A DNA stretch of 48,953 nt from an uncultured Bacteroidales bacterium (lineage in GTDB: Bacteria; Bacteroidota; Bacteroidia; Bacteroidales; UBA932): positions 39,000-87,952 of the forward strand of contig CAJUEK010000006.1 in assembly GCA_910585445.1 (NCBI GenBank), written 5' to 3'. The notes under the pieces are model-generated. The model did no database searches and had not been told where the DNA came from. It saw only the letters and a program-made list of their open reading frames with translations. The translations under genes and the position numbers were made by a program. Position 1 is the stretch's first letter. Each line of letters opens with the position of its first letter. This document shows, piece by piece, positions 17,595-25,242 of this stretch.

Positions 17595-17624
17595 TCATGT
17601 CGAGGTTGACCACACCGAAAAATA

Positions 17625-17665
17625 AGAAAAAAGGGGCTTGAATAATACTTTTATCCAGCCCCTTG
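17625..17665 (-). terminator. Terminator of the fimbrillin gene
   Basis: On the minus strand AAGGGGCT (17657-17664) pairs with AGCCCCTT (17631-17638) across a loop of about 18 bases. A T run (17625-17630) follows. It lies about 40 bases past the stop of the fimbrillin. Confidence 0.8.
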
Positions 17666-17702
17666 TCGTATGAATATTTATCTGTTTGCTTTCAGCCTGG
17701 CA

Positions 17703-18761
17703 TTATGCGCCGAAATTGAAGTCTGTAGGAGGAACTTCTGTCCAGTCCTGTATGCCGTTTGTGGCATCAACGCTGAATTCAATTTTCTCCACTCCTGCTG
17801 CTGAACCGTTTACGGTCACATTATATGTATAGGAGCTTCCGGCAGCCCATGTCGGCTTGATGTTTCCTTTTACATAGTCACTCTTGATGACATCTGTTCC
17901 CTGTTTTACGGTAATCTTGAAGCTCAATGTCACATTGTTGGAGCTGTAGGTTACAGGAAGGAAATATCCATAGTCAGTTGTCAGCTCTTTTGCCGCAACA
18001 GCTTCCGTGTCTCCGTCTGCAGCTGCTCCGGAGTTGATTGAATTGTCGGTTCCTGTAATAGGAAGAGTGATTTTTGTCCATTTTTTGTCAGCCTCGTTCA
18101 TTTCTACTGTACGTGAGGCATTGCTCCAGGAATCTCCGTTTGATGAGAAGTCAGCCTTGTCATAAATGTTGCGGAATTCCACCTCTGAAATCTCGATTGT
18201 GAAATCTGGGTCAAAGCCGCTCTTGAATTTGGTGTTCACTTTTGACAGGATGTGTTTGAAGCTGAGTGATACGGCCGTGTTGCCGGTTTCCTTAGCTGTA
18301 ATCGAACCAGATGAAGCATAAATCAAATCGTGCTGGTGGCCATCGTTACATATGAATTCCGTGATTTTGAAAGTACCTGCGTCCGCACCTGACGTGGAGA
18401 ATGTAGGAGTACCTTTTTCAAGGGCGACGTTCTCGCAGCTGTAGGCATAGAATTTATATGTGGCATCTTTGACCCAATATTTTGATGAGCCTTCGTATGT
18501 CCATTTGTCAGCCTCTTTTGATACTGGAACTCCATTGAACACGGTGTGATAATCTGATACGTCTTTCGGAGTATAGCCTCCGTATACCACGAATTTGCTG
18601 AAGTTGTCGTTGGACATCGCACGAGTGTTTTTGTTGACGTGTGAATTGAAACCGATCATTACTCCTGCGCCCTCGTTCACGTCAAGATCGTCTGTGCTTA
18701 TGCAGGCTGACAATGTCAAAGCTGCTGCCGCACAAAAAATTAAATTTTTTAAAGTGTTCAT
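17703..18761 (-). CDS. Fimbrillin-family (Mfa-like/FimA-like) lipoprotein
   Basis: This 352-residue protein has a lipobox (LTLSAC, Cys at residue 20) and the usual acidic post-lipobox region. The two-domain fimbrillin layout follows: VMIGFNSHVNKNTRA, then YKFYAYS, then the hallmark LSFKHILSKVNTKF at about 170. The C-terminal half contains YGYFLPVTYSSNNVTLSF, SSYTYNVTVNG and a terminal WTEV. These features define the Fimbrillin_2 / Mfa-like families, which form surface fibre subunits or tip proteins after proteolytic donor-strand assembly. It is transcribed alone from a near-consensus promoter and ends in its own terminator, facing the DUF3575-DUF5119 pair across the repeat-rich gap. Whether it uses that pair as its anchor is an inference. 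Confidence 0.87.
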   Translation of the reverse strand: MNTLKNLIFCAAAALTLSACISTDDLDVNEGAGVMIGFNSHVNKNTRAMSNDNFSKFVVYGGYTPKDVSDYHTVFNGVPVSKEADKWTYEGSSKYWVKDATYKFYAYSCENVALEKGTPTFSTSGADAGTFKITEFICNDGHQHDLIYASSGSITAKETGNTAVSLSFKHILSKVNTKFKSGFDPDFTIEISEVEFRNIYDKADFSSNGDSWSNASRTVEMNEADKKWTKITLPITGTDNSINSGAAADGDTEAVAAKELTTDYGYFLPVTYSSNNVTLSFKITVKQGTDVIKSDYVKGNIKPTWAAGSSYTYNVTVNGSAAGVEKIEFSVDATNGIQDWTEVPPTDFNFGA

Positions 18762-18811
18762 AAAATAGTTTATTAGGGTTATTTTTTGATGACTTTTAAT
18801 TTTTGGGGGCG

Positions 18812-18819
18812 CAAAAGTA
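18812..18819 (-). promoter_or_regulatory. -7 box of the fimbrillin promoter
   Basis: Read on the minus strand this is TACTTTTG, a perfect TAnnTTTG match, in a very AT-rich setting about 50 bases upstream of the ATG at 18761. A T-rich block lies where the -33 box should be, but TTTG itself is not clear. Confidence 0.6.
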
Positions 18820-18863
18820 ATAATTATTTTTATATTAAATAAAGAAAAAGTTCAAAAAATGCC

Positions 18864-19586
18864 CTATCTCCTGAAATGCCTGTCAGAATACGGGTCGTAT
18901 TCCATCTGAGGGTACTCTTTCTTATAGATTGACGGGTCGAAGTGCCTTGTGTCATTGAAAATCGTCTCGTCTATGCCTGACGGCTTGCCTCCGGGCAGCA
19001 GAATGTTGTACAGGCCGCCATGCATTATGACAACTTCGCGGTCCCATAGTTCGGGAGAATGGTTGGTGCCCCTTCCGAACAGCAGACGTAAGGCATATCT
19101 GAGCAGCGGGTGCATTTTCAGCGGCTTGTTGGCAGCAATATACTGCTCAGTATGCTCCCTGACGCGCAGGGCGGCCTCTTTCTCATTATCCAGTCTTTTC
19201 TGCCTGTCTGTCTTGAAGTCTTCAGGCTCTGTCAGTATCTTCGGTACCATCATCTTGCCGTAGAGCTTGAAATCTGTTTCCGATTCCTGTGACTCGCTTA
19301 GCATTTTGTCGTATTCCGAGTCAATCTTGTCGCGCAGCTGCTCCAGAATGCTTATCCTGAGGTCAGGCTGTTCCGGCAAGGAGTCGCTTACAAACTGCAG
19401 GAACCTGTCCCGCTCTTCCGTACTGATTACATTGTCCCGTGCCGCTCTCGATGCGAATGCCTTGATGTCTTCCGAAAGTTCCCTTTCCCTGCCATCGGTC
19501 ACTCTCTCCTGGGCACGGATACAGACGGGATACATGGCAAAAGTCACGAATCCCGTCAGAATGATTTTTGTTATGCCTCCGTTCAT
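18864..19586 (-). CDS. Exported protein of unknown function
   Basis: I do not recognise this 240-residue protein. It starts with a signal-peptide-like segment (residues 6-24, ending CIRAQ). A highly charged helical region rich in Glu, Asp and Arg follows at about 30-160, with likely coiled-coil character. A shorter C-terminal part contains PLLRYALRLLFGRG, then WDREVVIMHGGLYNILLPGG and a charged end. The first in-frame ATG fits the signal peptide. It is divergent from the phosphoesterase/GDPD gene and 102 bases upstream of the fimbrillin on the same strand, so a surface or periplasmic setting is likely. No catalytic motif is evident. Confidence 0.75.
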   Translation of the reverse strand: MNGGITKIILTGFVTFAMYPVCIRAQERVTDGRERELSEDIKAFASRAARDNVISTEERDRFLQFVSDSLPEQPDLRISILEQLRDKIDSEYDKMLSESQESETDFKLYGKMMVPKILTEPEDFKTDRQKRLDNEKEAALRVREHTEQYIAANKPLKMHPLLRYALRLLFGRGTNHSPELWDREVVIMHGGLYNILLPGGKPSGIDETIFNDTRHFDPSIYKKEYPQMEYDPYSDRHFRR

Positions 19587-19731
19587 GTGTCAGGCTTATG
19601 TCGTTTTCTGAACTGGTATTGTGCCTTAAAGACAAACCGCATGCCATAAAAGGATTTGCTTTCTCATATATACGCTTGCGTCTCGGCAAAACTTTACAAG
19701 CAAGCTTGAACGTTTTGCTCTCAACTTTTGC

Positions 19732-19739
19732 TATATTTG
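19732..19739 (+). promoter_or_regulatory. -7 box upstream of the phosphoesterase/GDPD gene
   Basis: TATATTTG is a perfect TAnnTTTG match. TTTG at 19714-19717 is only 14 bases upstream, closer than usual. The leader to the ATG at 19845 would be about 100 bases. Confidence 0.5.
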
Positions 19740-19844
19740 TCCAGATTTGTCACTTTGACAGACAACGATGCGGGAGCAGTCACGGAGCATGCCATGGAAG
19801 TTCCCGTGCTTTAAGAAGATTTATTAACGAAACATAGAATCAGA

Positions 19845-22103
19845 ATGAAGAGAATTTTTGCAGTTCTGCTGGCCTGCATGGCCGTATGCGGAATCATGGA
19901 GGCAAGGAAAGTCTCCGGAATTGTGAAAAGCGCGGACGAGAAGCTCTCAGGAGTAATCATTACTGACGGTGTCAATTTTACCCAGACGAAGAAGAACGGA
20001 AAATTTGTCCTGGATATAAAGGATGATGCCGAATTTGTTTATATAGTGACCCCTGCCGGCTATGTCGCAGACTGGTCATCCGGTGTCCCTCAGTTCTACC
20101 GGAGGGCACAGGGACAGGACAAGTTCGTTTTTGACCTTCAGAAAACCAAGGGAGGCAGCGACTGGTCTCTGCTGGCCATAGCCGACCCTCAGACACAGAA
20201 CGAACGTCACTTCACCAAATTCACAGGCAAGCCTCTTGAGGACCTTTCCCGGACTGCGAAAGGACTGGCGGAGGAAGTCGTGACGGTAGGTCTGACCTTG
20301 GGTGACATATGCTGGGATTCGCTTCCGTATCAGGAGCGTTTCAAACAGGAAATCGTGCGTACGGGCGTGCCTTTCTATCCGGTAGCTGGCAATCATGACC
20401 ACGAGAAGGACGTCAAGGGAGATATCGCCACGACAGCTTCTTACCGCAAGAACATGGGGCCCGAGAATTATGCTTTCTGCCTGGGAAAAGACGTGGTGAT
20501 TGTGCTTGACAATATAATATATGACACTCAGAAAAAATATGAGGAAGGATATGCCGATCATGTGCTTGCCTGGGTAAAGGGCTTGGTAAGGCTGCTTCCG
20601 GCTGATGCCGACCTGTATATCGCCCAGCATTCCCCGCTGTACAAATGGTTCAGGAACGACCGCATAAAGAATGCGTCTCAGCTTCTCGACCTGGTGCGCG
20701 GAAGAAAGGTCACTTTCATTTCCGGACATACCCACATCAACAATTATCTTGAATACGAAAAGAACATAACAGAGCACAATGTCGCGGCCATCTGCGGGTC
20801 ATGGTGGGTGACAGACCACTGCAATGACGGCACTCCCGGCGGCTACAAGGTCTTCGACATGAGGGACGGAAAGCTCAGGTGGCATTACAAGTCCACCGGT
20901 CATGACAAGGATTTCCAGGTGGAGATTTTCAATCTCGGGCAAGCTCCGGGACATCCCAACAGCATCATTGCGAACGTATGGGGCTACGATCCTTCATGGA
21001 AAGTAGAGTGGTTCGAGGATGGCAGGCCGATGGGCAAGATGGAGCAGGTGATTGACTACTCTCCTCTTTATATAAAGGAAATCAATGCCGTATATGCAGA
21101 CAAGGGCAAGGCTACTCCCCGCTACAAGTTCCCGAGACCCAATGACCATTATTTCGCCGCGACTCCTTGCCAGTATGCGGAGAATGTCACAGTGTCCGTA
21201 AAGAACGGTGAGGGAAAGGTATGGCTTTACAATATTGACATGGCGGATTATGTTGACGTCCAGGCGCACAGGGGCGGTGCCGGCCTGATGCCTGAGAATA
21301 CGGTTGAGGCAATGAAACATGCCCTTGACATGGGCGTGAACACTCTTGAGCTTGACCTGCAGGTCAGCAAGGACGGGCTTGTAGTCGTTTCGCATGACGC
21401 ATATTTCCACTCCAGATATGCCACGAGGCCGGACGGGACAAAGGTCGGCAAGCTTGACTCTAAGGAGTACATCTATACTATGCCTTATGAGGAAGTCGTG
21501 AAATATGATGTAGGAAGCCGCGAGAGTGAGGTGTGGCCTGGCAAGGCTTGTTTCCAGGCAGTAAAGCCGCTTGCAAGCGACTTGATTGATTTTGTGGAGA
21601 ACTATACCAAGGAGAAGGGATATTCTCCTGTAAGGTACAATATCGAAATTAAGTCCAAGAAAGGCAAAGGAGAGGGCGTGAACTGGCCTGTTTACAACGA
21701 GTTTGTGGACAAGTGCGTAAAACTGCTCCTTTCAAAGCATCTTGACGAGAGGCTTGTGGTGCAGTGCTTTGATGTGAGGGCCCTCAATTTCATGCATGAG
21801 AAATATCCTGAGCTGATATTGTCTTATCTTGTTGACGCAAAGGCCGGGGATTTTGAGGGATACATGTCCAAGCTGGATTTCACTCCACAGTGGCTTAGCC
21901 CGCATTACTCGCTTGTCGATGAGGAACTTGTGGCCAAATGCCGCGAAAAGGGCATCAGGCTTGTGCCTTGGACTGTCGATGAGCCTGAGGACATTGCAAG
22001 AATGATTGAACTTAAGGTCGAGGCCATAATCTCGAACTATCCTGACAGGGTGCTCGAGCAGACCAGAGGCTTTGCTTTCCCTCTTCCTGAAAAGTCAAGA
22101 TAA
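19845..22103 (+). CDS. Fused calcineurin-like metallophosphoesterase / glycerophosphodiester phosphodiesterase, exported
   Basis: This 752-residue exported protein joins two phosphoesterases. After a signal peptide (1-20) and a short beta domain (about 22-100, MetallophosN-like) comes a calcineurin-type catalytic domain. Its metal-site motifs are AIADPQ (about 113), LGDICWD (about 146), AGNHDHE (about 180) and SGHTHINNY (about 292). A MetallophosC-like region extends to about 465. The second enzyme, from about 472, is a GDPD TIM barrel with AHRGG and MPENT, ELDLQVSKDG, then a NIEIKS segment and a C-terminal WTVDEPEDIARMIE. GDPDs release glycerol-3-phosphate from glycerophosphodiesters. The two together could strip phosphate from lipid-derived or teichoic-type glycerophosphates outside the cell, which is inference. 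The stop is 1 base from the start of the maturase-like gene. Confidence 0.87.
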   Translation: MKRIFAVLLACMAVCGIMEARKVSGIVKSADEKLSGVIITDGVNFTQTKKNGKFVLDIKDDAEFVYIVTPAGYVADWSSGVPQFYRRAQGQDKFVFDLQKTKGGSDWSLLAIADPQTQNERHFTKFTGKPLEDLSRTAKGLAEEVVTVGLTLGDICWDSLPYQERFKQEIVRTGVPFYPVAGNHDHEKDVKGDIATTASYRKNMGPENYAFCLGKDVVIVLDNIIYDTQKKYEEGYADHVLAWVKGLVRLLPADADLYIAQHSPLYKWFRNDRIKNASQLLDLVRGRKVTFISGHTHINNYLEYEKNITEHNVAAICGSWWVTDHCNDGTPGGYKVFDMRDGKLRWHYKSTGHDKDFQVEIFNLGQAPGHPNSIIANVWGYDPSWKVEWFEDGRPMGKMEQVIDYSPLYIKEINAVYADKGKATPRYKFPRPNDHYFAATPCQYAENVTVSVKNGEGKVWLYNIDMADYVDVQAHRGGAGLMPENTVEAMKHALDMGVNTLELDLQVSKDGLVVVSHDAYFHSRYATRPDGTKVGKLDSKEYIYTMPYEEVVKYDVGSRESEVWPGKACFQAVKPLASDLIDFVENYTKEKGYSPVRYNIEIKSKKGKGEGVNWPVYNEFVDKCVKLLLSKHLDERLVVQCFDVRALNFMHEKYPELILSYLVDAKAGDFEGYMSKLDFTPQWLSPHYSLVDEELVAKCREKGIRLVPWTVDEPEDIARMIELKVEAIISNYPDRVLEQTRGFAFPLPEKSR

Positions 22104-22104
22104 T

Positions 22105-23388
22105 ATGCCTAAACTGAATAATTTATATACATTGGAGGACGCTGTCAGGCTTTCGGGCCCGACGGCGTTCAACATTATGATTAAGCCGGCCGGGTCGCTG
22201 TGCAATCTGGACTGCAGCTATTGCTATTACCTGGACAAGGCGGACATTTACGGCGGACGCGAGCCGAGGATGAGCCTGGAGATGCTTGAGACATACATAA
22301 GGGAATATATCGCCGCCAATGATGTGTCTGACGTTACATTCAACTGGCACGGAGGCGAACCTTTGGTCATGGGCCTGGATTTTTACCGCAAGGCTGTTGA
22401 GCTTGAACTGAAATACGCGGCGGGAAAGAACGTACATAACACGATACAGACCAACGGGACTCTCCTGACTCCCGAGTGGGCTTCTTTCCTGCGCGAGAAC
22501 AGGTTTCTTGTCGGTATTTCGATAGACGGCCCGAAAGACATACATGACCGTTTCCGCAAGGACAAGGGCGGGGCGCCTACATTTGACAAGGTGATGCGAG
22601 GGCTGGAACTGCTTTACCGCTCCGGGGTGGAATATAACACGATGACTACTGTCAGCCGAGCCGGAGAGGGACGCGGTGAAGAGGTTTACCGCTTCCTCAA
22701 GTCGGTCGGCAGCCGCTACATGCAGTTCATGCCTGTCGTGGAGCATGTAAGGTATCCTCTCAAGCCCTCAGGAAAGCCGGACAGGCAGGCCAGGCCTCAT
22801 ATAGTAGCCCCGTCAGCCGAGGGGGCATGCATAGCTCCGTGGTCAGTCAGTCCGATTGCCTACGGAAAATATATGTGCCAGATATTCGACCATTGGGTCT
22901 GCAATGACGTGGGACGCTATTTCGTAGGGCATTTCGACGCAGCCCTCGCATGCTGGTGCGGAGTGCAGCCGGGACTGTGCGTATTTGCGGAGACTTGTGG
23001 CGGCAACTCTGTTATAGAGCATAACGGTGACCTTTACCCGTGCGACCATTTTGTCTATCCTGAATACCGCCTCGGCAATGTAGGCGAGACTTCTCTAAGG
23101 ACTATGATGACATCGCAGGAGCAGTGGAACTTCGGGATTTCCAAGCGCAATTCGCTTCCGCGCAGGTGCGGGCAATGCAGATGGTATTTCGCATGTCACG
23201 GTGAATGCCCGAAGCACCGTTTCAGCAGGGGAGAGAACGGCGAGACCGGGCTTAATGTCCTGTGTGACGGTCTGGTGATGTTCTATTCGCATATAGCCCC
23301 GTACATGGAGAAGATGAAGGAACTGCTTGCATCGGAGCAGGCGCCTGCAGGAGTCATCCCGTGGGCAAGGATGAGACTTATGAAATAG
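22105..23388 (+). CDS. Anaerobic sulfatase maturase-like radical SAM/SPASM enzyme
   Basis: This 427-residue radical SAM protein has the cluster motif CNLDCSYC (C33, C37, C40) and the anSME-type N-terminus NIMIKPAGSLCNLDC. SPASM-domain cysteines lie in the segments CWCGVQPGLC, NGDLYPCDHFVYPEY, RRCGQCRWYFACHGECPKHR. These match anaerobic sulfatase-maturating enzymes, which oxidise an active-site Cys or Ser to formylglycine. I chose the ATG at 22105, since the upstream in-frame start at 22072 would put 11 extra residues inside the preceding gene. No sulfatase gene is in the window and the preceding fusion lacks an evident C/S-x-P-x-R motif, so the substrate may lie elsewhere or may be different. 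A terminator follows at once. Confidence 0.88.
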   Translation: MPKLNNLYTLEDAVRLSGPTAFNIMIKPAGSLCNLDCSYCYYLDKADIYGGREPRMSLEMLETYIREYIAANDVSDVTFNWHGGEPLVMGLDFYRKAVELELKYAAGKNVHNTIQTNGTLLTPEWASFLRENRFLVGISIDGPKDIHDRFRKDKGGAPTFDKVMRGLELLYRSGVEYNTMTTVSRAGEGRGEEVYRFLKSVGSRYMQFMPVVEHVRYPLKPSGKPDRQARPHIVAPSAEGACIAPWSVSPIAYGKYMCQIFDHWVCNDVGRYFVGHFDAALACWCGVQPGLCVFAETCGGNSVIEHNGDLYPCDHFVYPEYRLGNVGETSLRTMMTSQEQWNFGISKRNSLPRRCGQCRWYFACHGECPKHRFSRGENGETGLNVLCDGLVMFYSHIAPYMEKMKELLASEQAPAGVIPWARMRLMK

Positions 23389-25234
23389 TTTCGTAGAGCT
23401 CCAGAAGACGGAGCTCTTTTTCGTCTGTCTCCGCCAGTATCTGCCCGATGCGTTCGGATGCGGACTGGAGCTTGTCGAAAGGCAGTGCACCGCTGCCGAG
23501 CATGGCTTCCAGCTCCGCCTTTTCCGCTGCAAGAGTCTCCAGATCCTTTTCAAGCTGCTCCATCTCCTTCTGCTCCTTCCAGCTCAGCTTCTTCTTTTTG
23601 GCCTGGACCGGTTCATCCGATGCGGTTGCCTTGGCTTTAGCGGCTTCCTTTTCTTTCTCTGCCTTTTCCTGTGCACGGGCTGCGGAGCGCTGCTGCGCCT
23701 CATATTCCTTTATGAATTCCCTGTACTCGCTATAGCTTCCGACAAAATCCTTCACAAGCCCGTCTCCGCAGAATATGAACAGGTGGTCAACCAGCTTGTC
23801 GAGGAAATGGCGGTCATGCGACACGATTATCAGCGAACCTGCAAATTCCTTGAGATATTCCTCAAGTATGTTGAGGGTGACAATGTCCAGGTCGTTTGTC
23901 GGCTCATCCAGAATCAGCAGATTCGGCTGCTGCATCAGTATAGTCAGCAGGTACAGCCTGCGCCTCTCTCCTCCGCTCAACTTTTCGACTTTGTTGTTGA
24001 GCATGTCATGAGGAAAGAGGAACCTGTTCAGGAGAGAGGTGTCATTCACAATGTCCAGGACGGTGTCCTGAGGATTGAATTTCATTCCGCTCTGGTGGTA
24101 ATATCCTACTTTTAGAGATTCGCCGCGCTCGATGATTCCGGTCATCAGTCCGCATCCGGAGCCGTATGAGTATGAACCGGGGTCGGTGCAGACCATTTCC
24201 GGAGTATAGTTCCCGGTCAGGATGTTCAGGAAGGTGGATTTTCCCGCTCCGTTGCGGCCTACTATGCCGACTTTCTCGTATCTCTGGAAATTGTATGTGA
24301 ATTTGTCCAGGTAGCATTTGTCTCCGTAAAAGAAACTCAGGTCGCGGCAGTTGATTATCTTGGTGCCCAGCCTTGTCGCGCCTTTCATCTCCGACATGCT
24401 GACCTGCTTCTGTGTATATGTCTGCGAAGCCCTGTCCTTGAGGTCGTAGAATGCGTTTATGCGGTATCTTGCCTTGCCTGTCCTTGCGCATGGGGTGCTG
24501 CGCATCCATTCAAGTTCACGGCGCAGGATATTGCGCACCTTGTCCGTTTCTGCATTGTAGTTGGCAATCCTTTCCTCTCTCTTCTCAAGGTAATTCTGAT
24601 AATTCCCGCGGTAGGTATATATTGCGCCATGGTCCATTTCCATGACTGTATTGCATACCCTGTCCAGGAAATACCGGTCGTGCGTGACCATAAGGAGGGT
24701 GCATCTTGAACGGCTCAGATAGCCTTCCATGAACTCAATCGCGTCAATGTCAAGGTGGTTGGTCGGCTCGTCCATGATGAAGAAATCCGCCTCTGAGGCA
24801 AGCATCTGCGTTATGGCGACACGCTTGACCTCACCTCCGGAAAGTTCCTTCATCTGCTGCTCCGGGTCCGTGAGATTGAAATTCCCGAGGAGCTTGATGA
24901 CTCTGCGCTCATATTCCCACAGGTGTTCCTGGTCAAGCCCTGAGGTGAATTCCGCGCTTGAAGACATTATCTGGCTGAATATGCTCTTTCCCGGGTCGAA
25001 AGCGTATTCCTGCTCAAGAAAAACGATGCTTATGTCTTTGAGGAACATTATCTTTCCGCCTGAATCCGACTTGTCCTTGCCTGCGAGAATACGCATGAGC
25101 GATGTCTTGCCGGTTCCGTTAGGAGCTATGAGCGCGATTTTGTCTCCTTCGTTTATGTTGAAGCCTATATTCTCGAAAAGAACCTTAGGCCCGTATGATT
25201 TCGATATGTTTTCTATTTGGAGGTAGCTTGCCAT
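23378..25234 (-). CDS. uup: ABC-F family ATPase, Uup-type
   Basis: This 618-residue soluble ABC-F protein has two ABC cassettes. The first has Walker A APNGTGKTS, signature LSGGEVKR and Walker B MDEPTNHLD. The second has GRNGAGKST, LSGGERRR and LDEPTNDLD. They are joined by a charged linker, and the C-terminal coiled coil (from about 540, KKKKLSWKEQKEMEQLEK and following) is the Uup CTD type that binds nucleic acid. ABC-F proteins act on ribosomes, and Uup is linked to ribosome assembly and branched-DNA tolerance. It is the last gene after glycosyltransferase and trkA (8-base gap to trkA). Its final codons overlap the 3' end of the radical SAM gene by 11 bases and contain that gene's terminator hairpin. 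Confidence 0.92.
   Translation of the reverse strand: MASYLQIENISKSYGPKVLFENIGFNINEGDKIALIAPNGTGKTSLMRILAGKDKSDSGGKIMFLKDISIVFLEQEYAFDPGKSIFSQIMSSSAEFTSGLDQEHLWEYERRVIKLLGNFNLTDPEQQMKELSGGEVKRVAITQMLASEADFFIMDEPTNHLDIDAIEFMEGYLSRSRCTLLMVTHDRYFLDRVCNTVMEMDHGAIYTYRGNYQNYLEKREERIANYNAETDKVRNILRRELEWMRSTPCARTGKARYRINAFYDLKDRASQTYTQKQVSMSEMKGATRLGTKIINCRDLSFFYGDKCYLDKFTYNFQRYEKVGIVGRNGAGKSTFLNILTGNYTPEMVCTDPGSYSYGSGCGLMTGIIERGESLKVGYYHQSGMKFNPQDTVLDIVNDTSLLNRFLFPHDMLNNKVEKLSGGERRRLYLLTILMQQPNLLILDEPTNDLDIVTLNILEEYLKEFAGSLIIVSHDRHFLDKLVDHLFIFCGDGLVKDFVGSYSEYREFIKEYEAQQRSAARAQEKAEKEKEAAKAKATASDEPVQAKKKKLSWKEQKEMEQLEKDLETLAAEKAELEAMLGSGALPFDKLQSASERIGQILAETDEKELRLLELYETIS
23395..23423 (+). terminator. 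Terminator of the radical SAM gene, embedded in the uup coding region
   Basis: AGAGCTCC (23395-23402) pairs perfectly with GGAGCTCT (23410-23417) across a 7-base loop, followed by TTTT. It starts 7 bases after the radical SAM stop and lies inside the last codons of the convergent ABC-F gene. Confidence 0.85.
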
Positions 25235-25242
25235 CTTGTGGT

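Larger units (their letters stand above)
16997..17624. other. Non-coding, repeat-rich stretch between DUF5119 and fimbrillin genes
   Basis: There is no convincing ORF in about 630 bases. It contains an imperfect direct repeat of about 50 bases (17145-17220), three copies of a CACGTTG-based motif (17276, 17308, 17393), and a 36-base element shared with the far right end of the window (17559-17594). The mixture of short degenerate copies looks like the remains of a mobile or repetitive element. No transposase fragment or clear terminal inverted repeats were recognised. Confidence 0.6.

Noticed and set aside
19845..22103. Sulfatase-type C/S-x-P-x-R motif in the phosphoesterase-GDPD protein as target of the maturase
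   Set aside because: Scanning the protein gave only near misses (for example the YSPVR segment lacks the right spacing), so a formylglycine site is not supported.
22072..22104. Upstream start of the radical SAM gene
   Set aside because: It would overlap the end of the phosphoesterase gene and add residues not seen in anSME-like proteins. ATG 22105 directly follows the stop.
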